Part shown: in pieces, positions 56,472-64,000 of the stretch
Layout of the letters: each line of letters opens with the position of its first letter
Position numbering within the stretch: the first letter of the stretch is position 1
DNA from: Prillingera fragicola
Lineage: Eukaryota; Basidiomycota; Tremellomycetes; Trichosporonales; Trichosporonaceae
DNA: 64,000 bases
Direction: 5' to 3'
Assembly: GCA_002335605.1 (NCBI GenBank)
Contig: BEDY01000007.1
Coordinates: 744,001 to 808,000, forward strand
The notes under the pieces: model-generated
What the model saw: only the letters and a program-made list of their open reading frames with translations
Told to the model about the DNA's origin: nothing
Databases searched by the model: none
Program-made: the position numbers and the translations under genes

Positions 56472-57381
56472 ATGGTGAGTGGGGGTGTGTGAGTGGCGCT
56501 GACGGATAGTCTGAGAAGCCTATTGGTATCGTGAGTATCTACTTCGCAACTTTCGGGGTTCGGTCGCGCGAGGTCCGGAGGGTTGGACACCGTCGACTGC
56601 GTGCAAGACAGTCTATTATGGGGAAAGCTCCAGCTTCATCTGTGCAGTGGAGATGCGGCAATGACACGAGGCACAGCTTTGCTTCCCCTCTGCGTCGATG
56701 GCGGCTGGTGGGGCAAAGGGGCTGGTCTCAACGCATGCAGCGCCAGCTCGTGCGAGCGGGTCGTGTGCGCGTCGGTTGAGGAACGGCGCAGCCTGAACAT
56801 GGTCTGCGTGCCACTGCTCGAACTCTCAGTGTATCTGAGAGAATCCTGGCGCACAAGCCTCTGCACTGCAGGCCGGGCCCTATCGGCATCTCCACCTTAC
56901 ACATATCCCTCATGCACCCGCTCCCATCTTCAAGCACTGACGACCCAGCTTTCCCTCGTCTCCACCGCAGGCGGAATCGCCGGCTTTACATTCGCCCGCT
57001 CGCTCCCCTCCCTCCTCGGCGGCGTCGGTATTGGTGGACTCATGGCTGTCGCCGCCCTACGCATCAACGACGGACTAAACTACGGCCTCGAGCTGGCGGC
57101 CGCCACCAGTGCTGGATTGGCTTTGCCCATGTTGCGGTGAGTGCCGACCTGTGAGAGAGGGCCAGCGGTGGTGGAGTTGATTTCGGAGATGTAATGAATG
57201 GTGGCTTGGCGTGCTATTCACGGACCCGCCCGTCCTGTTCCGTCCTGCCTGGCATTGCTGACACCACAGCCGCGCAGTCGCTACCCGCCAGCCGATCCCG
57301 GTGGTCGTGTCTCTCCTCGCAACGGCCAGTACAGGATACTACACCAAGGAGCTTGTCGAGCAGGGCCAGGTTCCTCGCTGA
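56472..57381 (+). CDS. TMEM14-family membrane protein
   Basis: Join 56472-56474, 56510-56530, 56949-57136, 57270-57381; 107 residues. The first exon is only ATG followed by GTGAGT; the second encodes seven residues. Spliced, it reads MSEKPIGILSLVSTAGGIAGFTFARSLPSLLGGVGIGGLMA, then RINDGLNYGLELAAATSAGLA and a final VVVSLLATASTGYYTKEL. These are four short Gly-rich membrane segments of the TMEM14 (UPF0136) type. TMEM14C relatives sit in the mitochondrial inner membrane and help export protoporphyrinogen; yeast-type members are uncharacterised. The 418-nt second intron is the longest found in the window. An in-frame exonic reading of its 3' part is possible but would add unrelated sequence. Confidence 0.78.
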
Positions 57382-57521
57382 TTACGGATACGGGGCATCA
57401 GCAGTACAATGGGATGAACAAAGTGCATATGCTATGGTGTACAGTGTGGAGTTGATTTATGGAAATGCTGCGTCTCGCCGTCGCCGTCGCCGTCGTCGTC
57501 CTCCTCTCTCACAGAGCCGAA

Positions 57522-58578
57522 TCACAATCCTGGCGTCCCCTTGAACGCATCGCGAACCATGAAGCTAACACGATGGCCAGGCTCGAGTTTCTTTCCGTCC
57601 CAGACAGAGTCCTCGTGATCGTAAGGCAGGATCGAGTGTTCGTAGCGGTATCGAACAGCTCCCCTAACCAGCGTCAGCACGCTCGTCCCTCATTGAGATA
57701 GTTTGCCAACACAACTTACGTCTGAACATACACCGACCCGCTAGGCAACAAGACATCCCACCCACTCCCAGGTTCGACGTCCGCCCACAGCGCATCATCC
57801 GGCCTCGGCCCCGCCAGCACCGACGACGCTCCCTGGTTCGACATTCCCCCGCCCCCACCTCCTCTCCCACCCATACCCATGGAAGCCGAGCCCTTCTTGG
57901 CCGGATCCTGAAACTCCAACCTCAAGATCCTCGGCGCGCCCAGACTTGCTCCGACAATCGTTTGGCCGCTGGCTTCCAGGTTGTCGACGTGCGGCAGAAT
58001 TGCTCCGCCTGGTGCGAGATGTAGCACGTGTGTGGAGCTTTGGGGTGGGGGGAGATCTGTTTCTGCTGGCTCGGCAGGCAGGGATAGGCCTGGTACGAGG
58101 TTGTAGAGTGTGCTGAGCGGGGGGAGGGAGGCGGGGGAGAGCGGTGGGTAGGTTGTGATGAGGGATTCGCGGTAGGTGTGAATCACCGAATCAAAGTGGC
58201 CCTGCTATGTCAGCAGCTGGTATGACTTGGAGTGAGCTGGCAGCTGTGTGGACGCACCTCTTCGAAACCATATGCGCCCGTGAACATGTCCTGCAATGAC
58301 TCGAGTTGAGCTTCTGCCTTCTTGGCCTCTGCACCGCGTTTCCGCCTTACACGCCGCCGAGTTGTATCTACCCGGTCGAGCTTCCATAGTGCTATAGCCA
58401 GCAGCTCCCGTGTCTGCGCCTCGGTGTATAGGGTCGGGTAGAAGTTGAAGTCGGACGCGAGGGCAGTGAGGGCTGCTGCTGATGTTGGTAGGTTACCGCG
58501 CCGGCGGATAAAGGGGGAGCTTGTTGTGAGAAGGTGGGGTTTTGGGAGGGCCTGCAGCACTCTCAAGGAGGCGCGCAT
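57522..58578 (-). CDS. ALKBH7-like Fe(II)/2-oxoglutarate dioxygenase
   Basis: Join on minus 58578-58258, 58201-57720, 57663-57522; 314 residues. An N-terminal presequence-like stretch (MRASLRVLQALPKPHLL) suggests mitochondria. The AlkB-type core has ILPHVDNLEASGQTIVGASLG (H178, D180), YEHSILP (H277) and PGHRVSFMVRD (R299, R304). This layout matches ALKBH7, a mitochondrial member linked in animals to fatty-acid metabolism and necrosis and lacking the nucleotide-recognition lid of DNA-repair AlkB proteins. A Gly-rich insertion (GRGGGGGG) makes it longer than human ALKBH7 (221). It ends 141 bp from the convergent TMEM14 stop, beside a GCC/GTC triplet repeat at about 57476-57502. Confidence 0.82.
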
Positions 58579-58774
58579 GTTGGTAGTTGTTGAGTATGTT
58601 GTGAGATTGTTGATATTCAAGTGGACACTGCATTGGTACAAGTAGTTGTGATATATTTATTTACTCCTCCCCTTTTATGATTGTTGTTGGGTGGAGGGGG
58701 ACGTCATCCAGCCCATGCTCACTTCAGCCACTTGCACATTGCCCTCTCTCTCTTCTTCTTGTCCAACTGCAGCA

Positions 58775-61700
58775 ATGGCTCCAGGCTTTGGGACAGCAAG
58801 TGTAGCCTTTGCAGCAGGCCCCACAGTTGTATCAACATTCTTCCAGCACGTCCTCTCTTTCCCACAACGACATGGCCATGGACGTAACATTGTCTCCTCA
58901 TCCTCCGCTCCCACCTCACTTCACACCTTGCCAGGAAATCAGCTCCGGTATGAAGAAGGCTTACGAGTAGTGAGGAGATTCCTCGAGTTTGCATCCACCC
59001 ACGGCGTCGAAGAAGTGCAAGGGTTCACAGCTCAACCAGTTCCCGTACCGCGTGAGTTGTTCACAGCTTGAGCAAAGCATTCGCAGGCCGTGACACCAAG
59101 GCACACCGGCCGGCCGCCGGTCACGACCCAACAATAAATTGCTGACGTCCAAAGACTGGATCCGCCGCGAGGTCGTGCCGATCCCAGAAGACATCATCCT
59201 GCGCGCGGTCGAGATATTGGAGACTCACCTTGCTACGTATGCCGGCGGGCAGGGTATCAAGCTGGTGGGAGGGGACAAGTGGTGGCAGGTGCGCGGGCGC
59301 GAGCTCGAGGGAGAGTGGCTCGAGGTGGGTATTACTGTTGCAAAGTTGGGGAGGCGCTGATCAGCGTAGATGAGCAAGCACTATACCAGGCGAAAGGCGC
59401 ACAGCACTCCGCCCACACCCATGTCGGAGAAGCGCCGGTCCTGGCGACCGCTCATCAGGTCGAGGACACCGAAGGCGGTGGACGATGCGAGTGGAGCGCA
59501 TGTATCTGGTGACCGCGTGATACTCTATGTTCATGGTGAGTTCTGGATGGTGGGTAGTGCTAACGTTAGGCGGCGCATTTTTCTTCTCGTCGCTCGACAT
59601 GCACAGGTACCAGATCCAACGTCACGCACGCAAGGCCGGTGGACGGGCGTTTGTGCCAAACTACAGGTTGGCGCCACAGTACCCTTTCGTGAGTTGCACT
59701 CTCTATCTCCTGGCTGACGTTAAGCCATGTGGTCTCCTCGACTGTCTGGCCGCGTACCTGTTCCTCCTCCACCCTCCAGATGGCGCGGGTCACTCTCCTA
59801 TCCCAGCCTCCTCGATTATCCTAATGGGCGACTCGGCCGGCGGCGGCATGGTTTTCTCGCTTCTTGTGCTCATCCGTGAGATGAAGTTGGCCATGCCAGC
59901 TGCGGCGAGTCTCATGTCACCGTGGGTTGACCTCACGCACTCCATGCCAAGTATCATGTCCTGGGACGGCGGGGATTACATTCCCAGCGTGGGCTTCCAC
60001 TACAAGCCCAGTATGGCGTGGCCCCCGATTCCTGGTGGAGCCATCCATGTTAAGGATGAGAATGGCAAGGACAAGGTTGTCGACGAGCAGATCCAGCTGT
60101 ACTGGTGAGTCCTGCCTGGAGGAGCAACACTAACTCCAGTCCCAATAACCTTCTCTCTCACCCTCTCGTGTCGGCCATCAACAACGGCTCCCTCGGCGGG
60201 CTGTGCCCGTTGTACATCAACTGCGGCAGTGCCGAGCTGCTGCGTGATGAGATCATCTACATTGCGCACAAAGCGGCCGACCCAACAAAATACCCGCCTG
60301 CACCGGCTACGCTCGAGGAGTATCCCGAGCAGCGCGCACTCATCGACAAGTACCCGCCCACCAAGGTGCATCTGCAAGTCTTTGAGGGCGCTTGTCATGT
60401 CGCGACGACGTTGGCATGGACGCGCAGTGCCAAACACATCTTCCGCGGTGCTGCAAACTTCAACATCTGGGCGTTCAACGCTGCGAGCAAGGGTATGGCA
60501 ATGCGCAAGGCGCGTGACGCGAGACGTCATTCATCCCTTCCTGACAACCTGCACAAGCTCAAGTTTAGCACCCTCGACGGCGCCATGACGCCTCCAGAGC
60601 CTACGAGTCAAAGCCAACCGCACTCGGGCACCTCGACACGCCGTGGTTCTGGTGAGACCTCTGACTTTGAGGCTCACAAGATTGCAATTACCTCGCGTGC
60701 TGGCTCAGCCGCCAACCTCTCGCCCCTGGGCAGCGACCTCGAGAGCGAGAATGCTTCTGAAACTGAGTCTGAGATGTCTGAGCAAGAGAATGGTGGCGTG
60801 GTGGACCCTCGAGCCATTATAAAGGTTACGGGGATTGAGCCTCGCATAGGCCACGGCAACATTGTGGCAGAACGCGTTTCCACCCACGGCCGCATTTCCC
60901 CCATGGAAGCTGACTCTGAGATTCCAGCCCTCGACCCCAAGCTCGCCCCCCAGATTGGCCGTGTGCGTGGAAACGGCCCGCTCAAGACCTGGCTTGCCAG
61001 GCGTGCGGAGTGGGACACGCGCTTTGCCAAAGACTTGAAATACTGGCGCGCCATACGCGAAGCAGACCGCAAGACTGCCGAAAAGGGCGGATTCTTGACC
61101 CGCAATCTGCAAGGCGAGGACCCACCTCTGTGTGCGCTTGCAGGTCTCGCGGACCCGGACCTTGCCAGCCGCATCGGCCGCAGTGTCGACGATCCCACGA
61201 CCAAGAGCAGCGCACCCGTCGCGCTCTGGTCCAAGCTCAGTTCCAAGTCGGACGAGAAAAAGGCCGAGGCCGAGAGCGACGGCGAGGGCCACAAGTCGCC
61301 CATGTCGCCGAAATCGCCCATGTCGCCCCGCTTCCCCGGTTCGCCACGGCTGTCGCACCCGGGCTCACCACGGCTGTCAGACGACACGCCAGCCGAGAAA
61401 CGGGCTGCGGAGCGCGAAGCGAAGCGCGAGGCTGTACGCCAGGGCGTCTCGCCCGAGCGTGTTGGTGGGCGGCGCGAGAGTGTCATTGACAAGCTGGGAC
61501 GGGTTGTGTCAAGGCAGGACTCTGGTGATCCCGAGAGTGGAGCCGAGGCTCTGCAGCGATACACGAGCCTTACTGGCGCAGTGGCGGATGCGCGCAGGAG
61601 TTCAGAGGCTGGACGCCGCAGTTCCGAGGTGGGGAGGAGGAGCTCGGAGATGGGCCGGCCCAGCTTGGAGGACTTGGAGGAGAGGGGGAGGACGGAGCGT

Positions 61701-61964
61701 ATTGCAGAGGAGAGCTCGACTGCTACGACGCCGGCTGCAGACACACCAGCACACGAGCCTCTTCCCACGATCCAGGGAGCCGTGACTGCTGCTCCGGCCT
61801 CGCGCCACGACGCCGACACGGGAGGCACAGTCAAAAATGCGACACCTGGCACGGCCGAGGGGGATCTCATGGCCAATGCCCCGCCTAGGGCCAAGCCGGT
61901 GTCGACTGCTATTACAGAGCTGGCGGCGGAGACGGCCGATGATCATGGCAAGTCGGAAAAGTAG
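58775..61964 (+). CDS. HSL-family alpha/beta hydrolase with long Ser-rich C-terminal extension
   Basis: Join 58775-59051, 59155-59324, 59370-59535, 59570-59688, 59725-60104, 60140-61964; 978 residues. An in-frame ATG at 58715 is an alternative start. HSL landmarks: oxyanion-hole HGGA (204-207, rebuilt across an intron), PNYRLAPQYPF, nucleophile elbow GDSAGGG (S281), SPWVDLTHSM, YINCGSAELLRDEI and a catalytic-histidine region VFEGACHVA. The last about 450 residues are disordered, with Ser-Pro repeats (SPMSPKSPMSPR) and RRSSE units that look like kinase targets. The enzyme should hydrolyse neutral lipid or sterol esters; the tail suggests phospho-regulation, as in fungal lipid-droplet lipases. 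The N-terminus has a helical stretch but no clear signal peptide. Confidence 0.85.
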
Positions 61965-63111
61965 ATGTAAAACGGAGAGGAGTTAGACGGCGTGTTAGAA
62001 GAGGTGGGCAACGCTATAGAGTGGGGATGCAATGCATAACTCCAGACATATGTTAGCGCTGCGCCTACTTGTCTGTAACGACTCACATTATACGTACGTT
62101 CACAGTCATGAATCAGTTGACGAGGGACACTCTTGAGGGATCAAGGGCAGCGACACCACATGGCACAAGAGCCGCAATTCGTGCAGCACCGGCAGGTATC
62201 GTGGTGTGCGTGGTTGCTCATGTCGGCAGCACAAGCCTTCATACTGGTGTGCGAGATCTGGGGGTAACGCTAGCAGGTAGGGTGGCACGCAGCGATAACG
62301 ACTAGTGACAACGAGTAGGAGCAAACAGGCAGTTTCCCATGTTATCTCTTTGCTTTTATGCAGCAGTGGCAGGTGGTGCAAAGTCAGAAGATGAATGTCG
62401 ATCTGTAGGCTGGTGTCGCTGTGATTCTCTTCCCAGGCTCGCACTGTGGCTGTGTAAGTCTGTTTGGAGAGTGGGCAGGCCTGGATCTTGAGAGGCAGAA
62501 GGACGTTGTTGGAGTGCGGCAGTCTTGGGACATTCACCTGTAGACACTGGTGCTCGTGAGAACATGCTTGTTGGCGTAAGAACGTATTTGGAGTCGAATG
62601 CATCTTGTGCAGGCAGACACATGCATGGGAGCGACATTTCTGGAGAAAGTCTGGCTGAAGAAGACAGCTGTTATATGAAAATTGTTATTAAATGGAAATA
62701 ATTCTACGCACTTTCATTGCTCCAACTGCCTTTGTTTTTCTAGAGCGAAGTCACTGACTCAGTCCTTGTGGAAAGGACAACGTCCCCGCAGAGGGAGAGA
62801 GGGAGCCATGTCCTCTCCGGCCTGAGAATGTCTGCCGAATTCCTTTTGGGTTGTGTGATCAACCTGGTGGACGGCTTGTGCTTATGCAATCGTGTGCCAT
62901 AGCACAAAACCCAACACACTAGATCTCGTCAATGATGACAAGCAGACATCTGTCACTGACCCGGTTTCAACGGCTGTGACACACAGCTCAGTGTAGTTGG
63001 CCAACTGGATGCAGCTTGACAGATCTCGGCCACTGCGTGCATGATGCTGATCCTCCCTTCTAGCACAAGACACAAGTAGCATCCATTTCTCTCTACCCCA
63101 GTACATTCAGC
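61965..63111. other. Convergent intergenic region
   Basis: 1.15 kb between the stops of the HSL-type gene and the permease. Only short open frames such as minus 62106-62603 are present, without recognisable sequence. Confidence 0.4.
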
Positions 63112-64000
63112 TTAAAGAACCTCATGAATCTGACCACCCAGAGGCCTGCCAGCGTTGGGCTCCTCGTCCTCCTTAATAACCTCGGTAGGGACAGTCTCGG
63201 GCTCCCCAAAGGTGCCAAACGTGTCGTACTCGTCCACCTCACCGACGCCGGCGACGGGGAAGATCTTGCAGAGCACCGTGTACAGAATACCTGACAGGAA
63301 GAATCCGACTTGCATCGTCAGCGGGGTTGCGAGCAGTGATAGAAAAACTCACGAGGCCAGCACAGGTAGTAGACCTGCATCGCACCCTCCGGCACCGTGA
63401 CCGCGCCGACGCTCTGCAGGAACCCGGGGAAGGACGGCGCCATGCCCACTGCCCAGGCGACGGGTGCGCGCCAGTTGACGCCCTTCCAGTACCAGTAGAT
63501 CGAGTTGGACTCGTACTGCGGCTTGTCAGCTGGGTGCCAACGATGTGGTGACTCACGAGAGCGGAGAGCTTGATCTTGCGGTAGTGTACGAGCATGTAGT
63601 CAAACACCATGATGCCTGTGATGGGGCCGAGGAAGACGGCGTAGCCCGACATGACTGAGGTGTCAGCTTGGCTTTCCACAGTGGCAAGGACATACCGGCA
63701 AGGAAGGTGTTGGATCCATTCATGAGAGCCCAAGGGCACATTGCCACCGAGATGGCAAGGGTCACGTACGCGCCACGGCGGATGTTGATGTATCGCGGCC
63801 AGAGGGATGTCAGGTCGATGCCGCCGGCGATGAGGTTGCCGGGGACGTTGATGCCGTACTGCGCGAGGGTGAAACTGAGCGCTGGAAAGGTCAGATATTG
63901 CACGGTGTAGCCAATGACGACTTACCGCAGAAGAAGACGGCGGCGCGGGCACCCTTACCGCCGTTGAGCTGGATGACACGGAGCAGGTCGTAGGGGTTCC
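63112..64000 (-). CDS. NCS1-family nucleobase/allantoin-type permease, 5'-truncated
   Basis: Join on minus 64000-63926 (running off the window), 63881-63696, 63654-63557, 63521-63353, 63308-63112. The visible part reads NPYDLLRVIQLNGGKGARAAVFF, LAQYGINVPGNLIAGGIDLTSLWPRYINIRRGAYV, NTFLAVMSGYAVFLGPITGIMVFDYMLVHYRKIKL, YWKGVNWRAPVAWAVGMAPSFPGFL and LGFFLSGILYTVLCKIFPV. It ends in an acidic cytosolic tail. These are the late transmembrane helices and loops of fungal NCS1 transporters (Fur4, Dal4, Thi7 type), which import uracil, allantoin, uridine or thiamine with protons. The substrate cannot be set without the N-terminal helices. Confidence 0.88.

Overview
The window is nuclear DNA of a basidiomycete yeast. 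Short introns of about 40-60 nt with GT(G/A)AGT-type donors and CTNAC/CTGAC branch points interrupt almost every gene, GC content is high, genes are packed closely, and many start back-to-back. The protein set (Cef1, Tap42, Rot1, SDHAF4, DUF2237, Gfo/Idh/MocA galacturonate-type reductase) is fungal. The style fits Tremellomycetes and probably Trichosporonales (Trichosporon/Cutaneotrichosporon/Apiotrichum/Vanrija relatives); the order is inference, not something the sequence proves. I rebuilt exon joins by hand from splice signals, reading frame and family conservation.

Layout. 0-5 kb: two divergent genes for a UBA-like plus CxxC protein, then the Myb splicing factor Cef1. 6-17 kb: housekeeping genes TOM22, RRP15, TAP42, ROT1, a TFIIIC WD-repeat subunit, EMC8, mitoribosomal mS33 and SDHAF4. 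17-24.5 kb: three consecutive minus-strand carbon-metabolism genes (an actinobacterial-looking GH13 alpha-glucosidase, xylulokinase, a galacturonate-reductase-like enzyme). 25-27.5 kb: an Mss116-like mitochondrial DEAD-box helicase with a repeated RG-type tail. 28-32 kb: a tandem array of three Ser/Thr-rich secreted, probably GPI-anchored proteins, each with a phase-1 intron right after the signal peptide. 32.5-35.3 kb: TFIIE-alpha and mitoribosomal uL4m from a shared promoter. 35.3-39 kb: a gene-poor accessory segment. It holds an unrecognised protein with an internal repeat, a frameshifted relic of the same family, and two diverged copies of a small structured element whose stems carry compensatory changes and end in T5. 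39-50.8 kb: BTB protein, a Met/Gln-rich nuclear-type protein, a glomulin-like protein, DUF2237, tafazzin, RBX1 and IMP3. 52.5-64 kb: a GPI-type aspartic protease, an amidase, TMEM14, ALKBH7, an HSL-family lipase with a long phospho-type tail, and the 3' part of an NCS1 permease.

How the genes relate. Many serve mitochondria (TOM22, mS33, SDHAF4, Mss116-like, uL4m, tafazzin, ALKBH7) or ribosome/RNA biogenesis (Cef1, RRP15, IMP3, TFIIIC). CACGTG palindromes recur in the short upstream regions of several of them, which suggests a shared bHLH (Cbf1-type) input. The carbon-metabolism trio has CGG/CCG and C-rich elements upstream, consistent with Zn2Cys6 and Mig1-type control. The strongest undescribed material is at 35.7-38.7 kb.
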